Below are positions 34,301-47,902 of a stretch of DNA of 64,000 nt, in pieces; within the stretch, counting starts at the first letter, position 1; every line of letters starts with the position of its first letter. Location of the stretch: NCBI RefSeq assembly GCF_009905375.1, contig NW_027417121.1:1-64000 (forward strand), in the 5' to 3' direction. Position numbers and translations under genes: made by a program. The notes beneath the pieces are model-generated. The model saw only the letters and a program-made list of their open reading frames with translations. It did not search any database and was not told the DNA's origin. Source of the DNA: Apium graveolens (lineage: Eukaryota; Streptophyta; Magnoliopsida; Apiales; Apiaceae).

Positions 34301-36336
34301 CCCTGACTGGGCTAGTGATTTGCAATCCTCGCCATATGCCCTTGTTTTCTTTCCATGCATGAGAGGTAGATGGAACTTTGCCTGTTTGGTTCATAATAGG
34401 TTGAATTTTGTTTGAAAAACTTTTTCAAAGAACGGCAGTACAACGAAACAACTAGAAGGATTCATAATTTAATAAATTAGAGTTGAATAGAAAGAAGAAG
34501 TAATGATTTGAATACTAATGAGACAACCACATTGTTACTTAAGATGGCCAGTCTTTCATACCATATGGCATACAACAGATGAATAGGTGGCGTCCCACCC
34601 GACTCTTCGTCATCCCAACAAAGCATCTCACCATAATACAGCCGTCCCAATCAGATAACAAAACTTGAGGGGGAAAATTAAATTTGAAAGGAATGCAAGA
34701 TCCTCCTTTTCGATATCATCGTAAAAAATTTATTAAGAAAAGAAGTCCATACATATTTAGGAATCAAAAAGGAATATATGTTGTAATATTGGAGAAAAGA
34801 ATGATACTATTGGTCACCATCCACAATTTACTTATGTACATCTCCTGAGCTTGTTCGATCAATAAATCCCATCAGATACATTTAATAACTTCAGAAACCC
34901 CGCTAAAATGTCATCGTAATTTAAGCACTAGGATAGATTCATACTTATTTGTGTATTTAGCTTCGTACCTGCATGTATAATACTTTAACAATTCTATCAT
35001 AATTGTGCTCTTAACGAATAACTTCAAGTTTCTTCTATGCAACTTAAAATAACCACTAATCATTCAACATATCGATTCTTTTGCTAATAACGCTCTCCTT
35101 TGAGAACGGTCTAAAAATCTTCCCAATCTTCTTCGATCATACTCAGACTTCTTTTAAATCAATGAATTCCTTAATCTTTAATGGTCTTGGAAATTGGACA
35201 AATGGTTTCTCCGTACACTGGTTTTGTTGTTCATCAAACAAGATTCACACTTTTCTGTTAGGACTCATCAAAATTTCTTCGTAATAGCGGGTCCACTTAG
35301 CCCTCAAAATCAACCATACTATTCCTGGAACACGTATTTTCTAAGTAATCTGGTCTTATAACAAATAAGAAACTCAAGTAGTAACTTGACAGCCAGTTTT
35401 TAAAACTTATTATATTCAAAAAGGCTTTTAGAAATTTTGTAGGGGAAAATCTTTTTCGAAAACTTGTTAAAAAAAAATTTTGAAAATCGTACATCTGATT
35501 GTCCTTACTATATGAGTTGGTTGTTGTCCTTCCTACCTATAACAAGGTACTAAATTAAAGAAACGATCACATAAAGATCCATTCACTTCAATCTGCCTTC
35601 TCTCCTTTGGTGGGTCCATTTGCCTTCCTTAATCAACTAAAACTTCAGTTATCGTTGCATGTTATCTTATTCGTAGCTTCACATCAAAGCTTCCATACTG
35701 GTAATACTTCCGTCATCATCTTTATAGTCGTTAAGTAGAACAGGCTATCCAAAAGTCAATAAGTCGCCTGGTGTCACATCACATTGTTACTATAAATATA
35801 TATCACATCGCCATAACACTATTATCTAACTTCAACAAAGTCCTAGATCCATATTCTTCTCTAACTCTCTTTCAAAACTCATCTAATTCATTCCACAAAC
35901 TAGTCATGGGTGGCCTAGTCATTAATAGCTTCTCTTAACCGGGTAGCAGCTATCCTCCGGAACACTTGAATCTTCTTTCTAAACTTCCATTTACTGTAAA
36001 TCCCGAATCCATCCTCGTAGGTACTATTGCTTCATATGACAGGTTTTAAACTCGGGTTATAGAATAGGGTGTAGGGTAAACTGAAAAGATACATTCACAG
36101 CCGAATGTCCAGTAAAACAAGAATAAACAAATGGATGTTCTTAAATAGGTAGTCTCATTTCAAGAGGTGGTAGAATAGCGTAGAATAGCTTGAAGGGGTG
36201 GAGTTGTTGTAGTAGGAGGCAATACAGTTAATACTGGTGGAAGAACAATGTGCGAGTCAAATATGGGATAAGATGATGATCCTCGAATGGAAGGCTCCAA
36301 ACGATCAGATGATACAGGGAAAACAGGATCTGCCAT
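34301..36336 (-). pseudogene. Gypsy element F gag (degenerate)
   Basis: An ATG at 36336 on the minus strand opens MADPVFPVSSDRLEP, followed by SIRGSSSYPIFDSHIVLPPV and a Pro/Thr-rich stretch to a stop near 36162. The start lies ~190 bp inside the PBS, as expected for gag. Downstream frames are broken by many stops, so zinc-knuckle and protease boundaries cannot be set. Confidence 0.6.
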
Positions 36337-36519
36337 TTTCGTTATCTGGAAATCACGTCGCTAGCTAAGAATCTCAAATCACAACACGACCTTGCCGGAG
36401 ACCTACTATACAGTCGCACTCAACCTCACGATGTCTTATCTTTCTATTTCCTATTCCTAATCCTAACCCTCTACCCAATCCCGACAATATAGGCTTGTTT
36501 TAGTGACTTATAACATGTA

Positions 36520-36531
36520 GCTTTGATACCA
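36520..36531 (-). other. Primer-binding site of gypsy F (tRNA-Met)
   Basis: The minus strand reads TGGTATCAAAGC, one mismatch from the initiator tRNA-Met complement, three bases inside the right LTR (36535). This makes the right LTR the 5' LTR. Confidence 0.85.
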
Positions 36532-39500
36532 ACCTGTGGCGTCCTCCAAACCCGTGTTAGAAGTTTGGGGTCCACAACACATACAAAATATATAAACTTG
36601 TATATGAAATAATATTTGCAATGACCCTGCTTTACATAACCACGGATCGCAACAGGTTAAAGTATGAAAACAAGCCAAAACCTTAACTTATATTACAACG
36701 TACCAAATCCCAACTAATTTTATTTACAACTAATAAGGAAATTATTCTTACAATCTTACTATTTCACTACCATATGAAGCTCCTGCTATCTCGATCCAAC
36801 TCAAACTGGAACCCTAGCTTGCACTTTGGAATGAAGAACCTCACTATCAACTATATCCATTTTAACTGTAAAATACAAAAAAAGATTTGCAAGAGTGAGC
36901 TAACTAGCTCAGCAAGTAATACTAACAATAACTGAGGTTAAACAATGATCAAGCGAGATGATTCAGAGGAATCAAGTTTCTTGTTAAACAATCATTAGAA
37001 TTGGATATTCATTTTAAATTTTAAAACCAAGATTAGGTTATTGATCAGTTACGCACTAACCCCGAGCAAGGCTCCCAGCTTTGCACTATATACTGGATCC
37101 TGGCACACATTGGCCTACTACGACAGCGAATCTGGTCTGACCACGAATCTGGTCCACATAACGAAAACTATCCAATTCTAAAATAGTTCAGTATGATAAA
37201 TAATGTACTTCAATGATACAAGATCATAATAAATGATGATAAAACACTTGAATAAAAGCGTAATGCAATTCATGGATATTGCAAGGGTATATTAAAGTAT
37301 GTATAAGAAATGGTTATCAGCCTGTAGGAGAATCAGGTATTAGATGAGCAAGGATTTTACAAGGTTTGGTTTTTTGATATCACAAGGTATGGTTGAGTAT
37401 AAAAGTTTTTGTATGTTCAAACAATTCTGTTCCAGTGTTTGGTATATGATGGGTATATATTTGTGGAGTAGTATCGTGTTTGTGCAGTTGAGTATCTGGT
37501 AAATCAACAAGGAATGGTTCACAAGGAATAAGGCTTACGGCTCAAAGATCAAATGATGTGGCTCAGGTTCAAGGCTGGATGATTCAAATTACTTATAATA
37601 TAAAACAGAGCTATTTTGAATACTTAACAATATGTCACGAGAAAATTTAGAAATATTTGCATTATATCTCAAAAAAGGTTTAAAAGTACTTGCCTTACAG
37701 GGCTTTACAATTATTACTGATCGACTTTGAGCCAAATCTGATGCTCAGGCTTTAACGTCCAACCACTAGATCACCTTGGATTCGACTTCGACACTCAAGT
37801 TTTTCGGTTGAAACTCTACTGAGCTCATTGACTGACCACTAGGTTATCTTTAGTACAACGTCCACTTTCGGTTTCTCGACTAGAACCTACAAGGTCGAAA
37901 TACTCTATGTTAGACACCCATTTATGCTTGACATATCCTCGATACCAATCCTACCCAAACGATAACAATCCGGACTCGTAGTTATATACATTACTATAGT
38001 ACACGTAACATATAGGATTCATATACTCAAATCTCGATTCAATATTTGTTTTCGGAAAACACATACACTCATCGGTTTAGGAAACAAATTGTCCGTTATA
38101 TTTTACAAAATATTAGTTTATAACTTTATAACTATTTATATTCGAGTAGTAGTTCCAATATTTCACAGGATATGCTTCCGAAAGTCGGGCAGCGTCTCCT
38201 TTGTTTATCGGACTACCCATCGAACACAATCGACGTCCACAATCACAATTCACAACAGATCATCATTCGCAATCTCAAATCAACAATTAATTCCACTAAT
38301 ATCACAACCGAAATCCATTTCCTAAATCCCAACCACCAATCCAAACTAAATTATTTTTTGCACAAAATTATATAGTTTATTTCATGAAACTCAGTCAAAT
38401 AATTTCCTGCAGAAAATTAAAATAAAAAAATTAAAATATAACCATCAATACGTGCGCATACACGCGCCCCAAACACAGGGCCAAAAATGTAATAACCCCA
38501 AAATTTTTAAACTTTTAGTAACCCTTATGAATAGTGTTTTGCTGATTATGCTGAATAAGAAAACTTTCCATGCCACACTATGTAGGGGTTCTTCTATTGT
38601 TATTCTGAGATCTTATTAGTACTTTATATGGGATATATGTGTATGTAAAGATCGTCAAAATCCAAATTCGAACACTTTGATTTTTCCCGAAAATCCACCA
38701 GATACCGAAAGAATTGAGTATAAGGGAACAGGATAAAAAGGATTTAAATTCAAGGATTATAAGAGGGGATCATAAAAGGAATATAATGTATTGAGAAAGG
38801 ATAAGTGAACCCAAGTAATAAGATCCCGGGTATGATCCCTCAAACGATAAACGAAAATGAAAGTTAAGTGAACCGTATAACAGATCAGCGGTCATTAGCC
38901 AAGTAATTAGGAGCTAATCAAAGAGGTTAATGAGGATGATGTCATCAAATCAATAAGAAGAGGACAAGCATGGGAAGATGACATAAGAATGATGACCTAA
39001 GCATGACCAAAAAGGAAGGAAGGTTGGTTGATTATAAACCACACAAAATTCACCATGGTTAAAAGGTAATAAATCAAAACAAAAGTGGATCAACCAAGCC
39101 AAACAAATCAAAAAACACAAAAACAAAGTTGACTCTCATTATTCAAGAGAAGCTCTCGGGTTTTCTTGTTTTTCAAAGAGAAAAATTTCAAAATCCAAGA
39201 TCCAACCATTGTTAAATTGCAAGGTAATTATCCAAGGTTCCTTATGATTAGTTATGGCTATCCTAGGAGTTTAAGCTCCAAATTCCTTCACAATCTCTTT
39301 CAATAAATCATTTAAGAAGAGAGTGAATAGTGTTTTCAAGAAATTTAAATTGTTTGATCTTGTGTTTTTGGTTAGATTAAGCTTTGGTAAGGACTTTCAA
39401 GGGTGATTCCAAGCTCCTTAGTTACTCTTACTCACCAAGGAAGGTATAATCTCTTAACCTAGCATTTTTATTGAATATTAAGAGCTTATTATTAGTAGGA

Positions 39501-40591
39501 TAGTTCATGAGAAGCATGGTGATTGAATATGTAGAGATTAGTTGGTTTTGTGATGTTTTTGGAGTTGTAAATCTTGGTTATTAGTTAATGAACTTAAGAA
39601 TAGTTTTAGTTCATGTTTGAGAATAATATAAATTGGAAAACTTGAGGTGTTGGGGCTGTTGTAGTGATGTATGTATGGAGTTTGGTTGTATGGTTGAATT
39701 GTGATTGAATTGTGGTTGATTTGGAGTAGGTTAAATTTGGTAATCGAGTAAACATAGCCGTCGTAATGCCCGATTTACTTTAGACTGTTTTTGTTCTTAA
39801 CATCAGGACCCATGATCTCACTGTTAGGTTTTGAGCATTGCCATGATTAGAAGTTCATGTTACGGGCTTCGTTTTGATATGTGGTTCGCTTGAATCCGAT
39901 GTACGGTTTAGGAGAAACGACCGTTTTAAGTAACGACGTTTCGCGAACGAACCATTACCCCTCGCCTTACTTTAAAACTTTGGTTAAGGCCCTTAAATGA
40001 CTAATTGGAGTATGAAACAATTATGTAAAGTGGGTTAGGTAGTGATAGGGGATTCGCGAAAGAATCTCCTTAAAACCCTTAATGGTTAATTTATTAAAAA
40101 TGGTGGAGCCGAGGGTACTCGAGCGACTTAAGTGAATCGTTAAGCGCAAAAACGAACGTTAGGGTCTAATTGGTTAAAGTATAGATTCATAAGCGACTTT
40201 GGTTTAATTCCAACTTATATGTTGTTTATAGGTTACCAGACTCGTCCCAAGCCTTTTATCACCCCCAGTCGCTCAGACAAGTTTTCTACCCGTTATACTG
40301 TTGTTGTGATATATACATATGTATATGCATTATCTTGTGATAGATGCATGATTGTTATTAGCAAATTTTGTGATATATTGGAGCATGCTGATATGGTATA
40401 TATGCATGTCTGTTTCGTAATCTTGATATCTAATTGTTGATTCAATTGCTTATAAGTTGCATAATACCTATGCTAGAGATAAGCAGTAGTTGCGTATACC
40501 CTTAGTATAGGGGACCCAAAGGTGAACATATTTTCTAAACCGGGAGACGATGTTCCCGAGTATATTATATATATATATATATTTATTTATA

Positions 40592-42339
40592 GAGTAATTG
40601 GCAGTTTGTAACCCACTTTTATTTTCATTTTTGCGATTTGGGTCTACATTATTTTCTTTGTCAACTTACACCCCATAAAATTAATTTCGCTTCTATTTGC
40701 ACCCCATTGACGACTTTCCATCCATGTTTACCGTTAACTTTAACGGAATCGGGGGCATTTCAGTAAATTACTAATTAAACCAGAAGAAAATAAGAGTATT
40801 TGACACTTTGTAACCCATTTCTTTGGGCGTTTTTTCAATTCGGGTCTATATTATATTTCCTTGCAAGTTGCACCTTTAACTTTGAATTTCGCTTTGTTTT
40901 GCACCCCGGACCGTTTTTAACTTTTATATCAGGGTTAAAATCAAAACTTTCTGGTTTCCAAGAACAAATCGCCGGACCCTTAGATTTCCCAGTCCAAACC
41001 AACAAATAAATACATGAATCGATTGTAAATAGGGCTGAGCAAATCGAACCGAAAAACCGAACCGAACCGTACTAATTCAGTTCGGTCCTGATTTTTCAGA
41101 AATTCGTTCTATTCGGTCCGGACCAAATAGACCGAAATAAAATTCGGTTTGGACCGATTCTTTTAAAAAATATTTCGGTCCGGACCGAATAGACCGAATA
41201 GACCGAATAGACCAAATCATAAATACTATAATTTTATATTATATATTTACATATATCTAAAAATTATAATCATAGTTTTTAATTTGTAATTATACTCGTA
41301 CACTCATAGAACTCTACATATCACCTTACTTTAATTATATTTTAGATTTCATATTTTTTGGTTTGAAATTTTTAATAAAATTTTCTTTTTTTAAAAAAAC
41401 TCGGTCCGTTTGATCCAAAACCGGGCCGAATCGAATTATTTGGGTTTGGTTGGTCCGGTCCGGTCCATAATAAAATTTCAGTCTGGTTCGATCCAAGAAA
41501 AAAATGATAATTCAGTTTTTCGGTCTATTCGGTTCGGCGTGGTTTTGGACCAAACCGACCGAATGCTCAGCCCCATTTGCAAATAACAAGCAAAAGATAT
41601 TTGTAATATCAAATTTCATGAAAAATGCCCGAAAATCAAACCCCCAATTCGAAATAAGAATCCTAGAATCGAGTTTAATTTTTTATTTTGCGAATATGGA
41701 CCGGCCTATTAAATATTCGCTCCATTTATAATTAGATTTTTTTTTATCAGATCGAATCCAGGATCGAATATTTAATATGCCGATTCATATCCGCTAAAAT
41801 AAAAATTAAACTCGATAATAGGATTCATATTTCGAATTGGTGGTTTGATTTCCGGGTATTTTTCATAAAATTTGATATTACAGGTAGTTTTTACTTGTTA
41901 TTTGTAATGGATTCATGTATTTATTTGTAGGTTTGGATTGAGAAATCAAAGGATCCGGTGATTTGTTCTTGTAGACCAAAAAATTCTGATTTTACCCCTA
42001 ATATAAAAATTAAAATGGTCCAGGGATGTAAAACAAAGCGAAATTCAAAGTTAAAGGTGTAACTTGCAAGGAAACATAATATAGACCCGAATTGAAAAAA
42101 CTTCGAAAGAAATGGGTTACAAAGTGTCAATTACTCTTATTTTCGTCTATTTTAATTAGTAATTTACTGAAATGCCCCCGCTTCCGTTAAAGTTAACGGT
42201 TATCTTGGATGGAAAGTCATCATTGGGGTGCAAATAGAAGCGAAATTAATTTTTATGGGGTGCATGTTGACAGAGAAAATAATGTAGACCCAAATCGCAA
42301 AAATGAAAATAAAAGTGGGTTACAAACTGCCAATTACTC
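40592..42339. mobile_element. Foldback Mutator-like element (1748 bp)
   Basis: The termini are GAGTAATTGGCAGTTTGTAA and its exact inverse at 42339. A 9-bp duplication, ttatttata, flanks it (40583-40591 and 42340-42348), typical of Mutator-like elements. The two arms pair over essentially their whole length (~590 bp each, centre near 41735-41750). Each arm contains a second, diverged internal copy of its own terminal ~200 bp (gagtatttgacactttgtaa at 40794, inverse ending 42136). No transposase is encoded. A MITE interrupts the left arm. Confidence 0.85.
41032..41573. mobile_element. hAT-like MITE nested in the foldback element
   Basis: The termini GGGCTGAGCA / TGCTCAGCCC enclose an AT-rich 542-bp sequence full of accgaa/ttcggt motifs at both ends, a common plant hAT-type MITE pattern. 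The candidate 8-bp duplication is tgtaaata (41024-41031) and tgcaaata (41578-41585), with one mismatch and four extra bases before the right copy. The empty site is visible in the opposite arm of the foldback (about 41895-41925). Confidence 0.7.
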
Positions 42340-45300
42340 TTATTTATATATATATATAAATAGTTTTCAAAACTATTATTCGAATAAGGTTTATTCGATA
42401 ACTTTATTTCACTTAATGAATATTATTTTGAATATTCATTCGAGGACTTATGACTCCGCTTATTTTATTAAATAATATTCTTTATTTTATTAAAGAATAA
42501 TGTTTAGATAATCAAACTTATTTTCGATTATTCAAATAAAGATCGTACTTTCGTATAAGTATATCTTTGGTTATTTATTATTCATTTCAAGTATGAGTTT
42601 TAAAACTTCTACTTCAATTATTTTTATAAATATTATTCTTTATGGGAATATTATTTAAATAATAATATTCAGATATTTTCTAATATATTGGGACTGATTT
42701 ATTTTATTAAATCAGCATTACTCCAAACATTCTTAAAAATGTTTTCGAGTCTTCAAAATGATTTTTAAAGGTTAGGGCGGATCCCAAAACTCATTTTTAT
42801 ATTTAAGATCCTCATTTTGAAGGGGATTTAAATACTCGCTAAAAACCTGAGGGATCCGGCTCTGTGGTGTGTTTTATATTCGCAACAAGGTTGCTGTTTT
42901 GATAAAAGAGTTTTTGATTACTTACCCAACACTCGGGAAGTAAAATTCTTAGAACAAGTTAATCCATTAACAGGCACCGCCTGGGAAATATCGGTGAGTT
43001 TTCCTTTCCAACTAGATACGACTTCTCAGTGGAGCCGTATCAACAAGTTTCTACTTGGGGAAAGGGGGGACAATCTTTACGTTTCAGAGTCATGGATTTC
43101 GTCTGAACTAGGAGTGGCGTAAGTGGTCGAGTGGCGCCGGCCCAGCCTTATTATATTGGCCCAAATGGCCTGGAAGTTCCGCTAAGACGGTCCATTCCTT
43201 AGGAGTTTAGTGTTCGGTTGACAAGTAAATCCGACAGGTTCTCCTCTACATATAGAAAATGGTGGGGTTGCACTACTGCGACTGATCATCATAAGTGGTC
43301 TTCCTAGCGCGGCAAACTCCCGTAATGAGTTCATCATCCAATTGGATATTTCTGCAACACTACCCAGAGCACTTCGATAGAAAGGCTACGGCTGGGCGAT
43401 TGTTAAGTGTTGGCAGGGTCGAGTTTTCAAATTGATGTTTTCATCAAATGAAGTATCTCGTAACTTCATTTCATTTTGATGATATTTCAAAGATTAATTC
43501 TATACAAGTTTTGTCGTGAAGCTTCATATATGGGATGAACTAATTATAACTTGAATGGTGGTAGTTCAAGTAGTATTCGGAAAAGATATAAGTATATTGG
43601 AGTATCTTGTAACTTCATCTTTTCAACTTATATCTGGTTAATGATTATCTTATGCATGACATAGATTTTCACAAAAACGTTGAGACAAGGTTAGATATAT
43701 GAGATCACCTTGCAACGATATTTTTATACAGTTATAAACTGGAACTCTGTGTATATTATACATGGAAGATGATTTAAAAATTCTGAAAAGTATATATATA
43801 CTAAATATTTTACGACTTGGTCGCATTAAGAGATCAAACTTGGTTCATTTCTTCTTGACCAAGACTTTCATGAGTACTATGAGGATGCTCATATATTGTT
43901 AATTATTATACATATTATTTCGGTGGGCTTGTTGCTCACCCTTGCTTTCTTCTTTCATCACACAACATCAGATAGATAAGATGAACAGGATCAAGCTCCC
44001 AATTTGCGAGCGGATAGGAAACATTCTGCAGTTTCCTGTAGGCGTTGATGCTACTGTAGCTGAGGTAGAAATTACCAATAGGCTAGGCTTTCAACTTCTG
44101 ATGTACCATACTTATGTATCTATATGAATTGTAATAATGGCGAAGAAATGTAAATTTATTCAGAAACCCTTTTAAGGTGTAATGGCATATAATTGTGGAA
44201 TAAAATGACTCGTGTTATTTTTGGATATTCATCTCTGAGACTATAACTTGTGGTGTGTGTGTTTATTGTGGGGTCACAGTATGGAGTAGTTGATTGTTTA
44301 TTAAGATTGGGTGTTATTAAGGGAAATGGAAGTCGTGACAACCCGGATCCCCGACCCCGGATTTGGGGGTGTTACAAAAAAGATCATGGCCGGAAGAATA
44401 GTACAATCAGGCGGCACAATACTACCGCAACACACACAAACAAAATGATATACACACACACACATACTTACACCCACGAACACACACACACACACACACT
44501 TTCGGTTACATACACAAGCAAACACATATATATACGTATGTATATATATACACAGGAGTAAACAAAAGCAGAGCCAAAGAATTCACTAAAACAGGCCGTC
44601 CGGAAAAACTCACCGGAATCGGAGCAATCAAAAATTAAAATGGAAAAACAGAGGGGAAGATGGAGATAAGAAAGAGGGGAAATTGAGGGATTAATAACGA
44701 GAGATGGGATTAAATAGAAGTGAGAGGCAGCAGCTCGCGAGAGATAGCGAGAGAGACGAGACTAAGAAATTGATGAGGCTGGCTGAAAATGGATACATGG
44801 ATGGGTTTTATCTGATTTTATTATTATTTTTTTCCCTCCAATCAGTAAGTGACACATAGAGAACAAATTGAAGAGGACTAAACACGTGTCCTCTCCCTTA
44901 TTTTGACAGCCTGTTTTAACCCGTTTCTGACCCACGTTTCGTAATTTATCGAACCAAGTTCACCTAAAATAAACTCGAAAAACAAAATAGTCTTAAAATG
45001 TTACAAATATCCCGAAGTTTATAAAAACATAAATTTTGAAATTTGAAAGCAATTTTTGAAACGCATTTTATACCTGCTTTTATCAATTAAATGAATCAAC
45101 GCGCGGGTGAAATTAATCCCAAAAATTTCTAAAATAATTTTAAAATTCTCGGAATAATTTAAACTTCATAAAATATGAGTTTCGTAATTTTTGAAGAATT
45201 ATGTAATTAAATGCAGATTTTACAATTAAATGTAATCAGAAAATCATATAGGGCTAAATAATTGATGAAATATTGATTTCTAAATTTTATAAACTCCTAA

Positions 45301-45577
45301 AAATAATTATTGTAATTATAAAACCATTAAAACAATTTAGAGACAATCCACATATTTATACAAATAAATTTGCATTAAATTTACTTTTAAAAGTAGAAAC
45401 TATTCAATACAATTTTATAATTAATTACGGGGACAACCTGGTAGACCATAAATCATGCATACATAATAATAAAATAAAACTGAGCTGGAAAAAAAACTAT
45501 ACACATACTTTATTTATTTAATACTTCCACAATTACATATTTAAATAATTCAAAAATACACGAGTCGTTATAGATGA

Positions 45578-46697
45578 CACTAATCAGATAACACGAAACT
45601 GATAAACGCCAACTTTCGTTGTACGAATACTAAACTACCAGACATCCACAAAAGAGATAGAAGCTGAATAGACACCAATTATATTGAGACCCTATATATC
45701 TATAAAATTTGAAAACATAACGGTTTAATGCACAAGTTATCTATCATGATTACATAGGGCAAGTAAGATGGTTAAAATTACCTACGAATCATGCATAACA
45801 ATAACACATGAATCTATGCTAGCATGACAAGTTCTAAACCCTTAAATTCACTTTCGCTTCATTAAAGATTAACACACTATCTTATAAGTTCGCGATGCTC
45901 ATAAGACGAATAAGCACAACCAATACTAGGCTATCATACAATCACCACACACTAAGGTATCGAAACAAATTAACTAAAGAAATCCATAAATAAATCCGCT
46001 GGAACCCCACGATAATGATTAGCCCATAATCGTACTCATTATCAACGTGGGTTCCAATGAAAGCATGGTATAATAAACATAGTCTTTATACTAAATAAAT
46101 AATAAACCAAGTATGAAACAAGAGTATAGGTTCACGAATAAGAAAACTAGCATCCAAAGTTATAACTTAAATAAAGAATCACAAGTATAAACTAGATCTT
46201 CTTCGCCTTCGTTGAATTGTGTTAAAACGGTCTTCTTACGCCTTCTCCTTGTGCTCTGGTACGTCTCCTTATGAAAAATGACCTTTATTTATTTATATAT
46301 AGCAGCCCATGCATAGTAAAAGTCCTCCAATCAAAAACCCACAAGAATCAGGATTCTAAAATCCCGACCCAGCGCGGCCGCGCGCTTGATCAATGCGGGC
46401 GCGCTATATCTCTGTACTTTGGGCACGGGCGCGCCCGCGCGGGCGCGCCGACCTTCTGGAAAATCTACTCTTTCTTTTTTTCTTGCTCCAATGAGTTGGA
46501 CTTCAAAAGCTTTATTCCTTGGACACTATCCTAACACCATATTAGCATCAAATCAATGCTAATTCACCTGAATTCCGGATTAATGCCTGAAATGCAAAAA
46601 CACTAGAAAACACATTAAAGAACCAACAACTTGAGTACAAAAACACCAATTCAAAGCTTAATGGAGCATTATAAAGTGTGATAAATGCCACTCAACA
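45578..46697 (-). repeat. LTR of Athila-like element E, part 2
   Basis: This continues part 1 (26905-27241) after element F. It ends CACTCAACA at 46697, followed by a minus-strand polypurine tract (reverse of acccccaaactt, 46699-46710), so it is E's 3' LTR. It contains a very GC-rich block at 46374-46453 in otherwise AT-rich sequence. Confidence 0.82.
46428..46449. repeat. 22-bp perfect GC palindrome in LTR E
   Basis: Every base is G or C. The half-site is ggcgcgcccgc, and the palindrome is centred between 46438 and 46439. A second near-palindrome, gcgcggccgcgc, lies at about 46374-46385. Confidence 0.9.
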
Positions 46698-47902
46698 TAC
46701 CCCCAAACTTGAATCAATGCTTGTCCACAAGCATAACAGACTCAAAGAACAAGAAAAAAATGCATGAATGCAACTATATGAATGCAACGATCCCCATAGA
46801 ATAACTAAACCAATCAATAAGCAACATCTCAACAAATGCAATTATTCGCATGAAGATCAATCAAACCCCACAAATCAACCTAAAAACCAGAGACGTGCGT
46901 GTGTTCAAATGCTTACAGATATACCATCGCATCCAGATCAATAATCATGACTCACCACTCATCAAAGCAATCGCAAGGTTATAAATAAAATAAAATCTAG
47001 ACTCAAAATAACTTATAACACTTCAATTCTTGTATTGGAATTTTAAATGGATTCACGCTTTTATTCATACACATAATCAACACAAATATGCTTATTTGAT
47101 CGTGCAATGAGTTAGGTCCACATAAGACTTATACAATAGTACCTATATAGTGAGCGTTAGGTTAGCGGATCCCAGACTATAAAAGCCTTAGGTCACTAGG
47201 AACAAATCCCCTAAGAACTTAATAACTCGAGTACTAAAGATCCCACTAGTGATCAATTATACATAACACTATTTTTTTTCTCTTTTTCTTTTTTCTCTTT
47301 TTTCTCTTTTTTCTGAATGAGTGTGTTTCGCTCCATCTCGTTCAACCCTAGACTACTCATATAAATATGAGCCGGCTACTAGCCATTTGACACCTAGCCA
47401 CAACAACTAGCAATGAAATCTAATTTTCTCCAATTTCTAAATATCCATGCTAATTTATCATTAAGAGAATATCCTAAATTCTAAATATAAACAAGCGATT
47501 AAACCTCGACAAACAAATAAACCATGATCATGATCTAGCCCTCAAGCAACCTATAAGACTTAGTGAAATACAATTGTCTCTAGCATGCAAATCAACTCGA
47601 CAAGTCTTAACATCACTAAATACGACATCACTACACTAGCATCAACATCATAAATCAATCGGAAAAATCATTTAAGGGATCATGTTATTATGCAAATGCA
47701 TGAAACTATATGAACAAACTATTAAAAAAACTACAAAAATAAAAAAAACTAATACATGGCAAATACGCAACTACATGCGCTAAACTATCATGAATATGCA
47801 AACTATATGCGAATCACACAAAACATATTCCTTCAACTACTACCCCCAAACTTAAAATTTTCACCGTTCTCAGTGAAGGTAATAGGAAGGAACCAGGCAT
47901 AC
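46698..47902 (-). other. Element E 3' noncoding region between env-like ORF and LTR
   Basis: There is no supported coding frame. A 43-bp uninterrupted pyrimidine tract lies at 47272-47314 (purine on the element's sense strand), and phrases of the cccccaaactt type recur at 46700 and 47844, resembling repeated polypurine tracts. Confidence 0.5.

Larger units (their letters stand above)
38488..44376 (+). repeat. A/C-family gypsy LTR, solo, nested in LTR F (5889 bp with inserts)
   Basis: It starts TGTAATAACCCC and ends GGGGGTGTTACA, with TSD aaaaa at 38483-38487 and 44377-44381. No internal sequence, PBS or polypurine tract accompanies it, so it is a solo LTR, presumably from unequal recombination between two LTRs. 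Without the foldback element (40592-42339) it is ~4.13 kb. It shares most of its length with LTRs A and C. At 42940-43440 it carries a different, more GC-rich block than they do. Confidence 0.9.
36535..45572 (-). repeat. 5' LTR of gypsy element F (right copy), interrupted by an A/C-family LTR
   Basis: The LTR proper is 36535-38487 plus 44382-45572. It matches the left copy (27242-30545) in order and sequence. It is interrupted at 38488-44376 by a plus-strand gypsy LTR with a 5-bp aaaaa duplication. Relative to the left copy, ~160 bp including a hairpin are missing around 38355. It ends GAGTCGTTATA, followed by the target duplication gatga at 45573. Confidence 0.88.

Noticed and set aside
40794..42136. 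A second Mutator-like element nested inside the first
   Set aside because: The arm sequence is continuous across 40794 and 42136 on both sides, so these internal terminus-like motifs are duplicated arm units, not a separate insertion.
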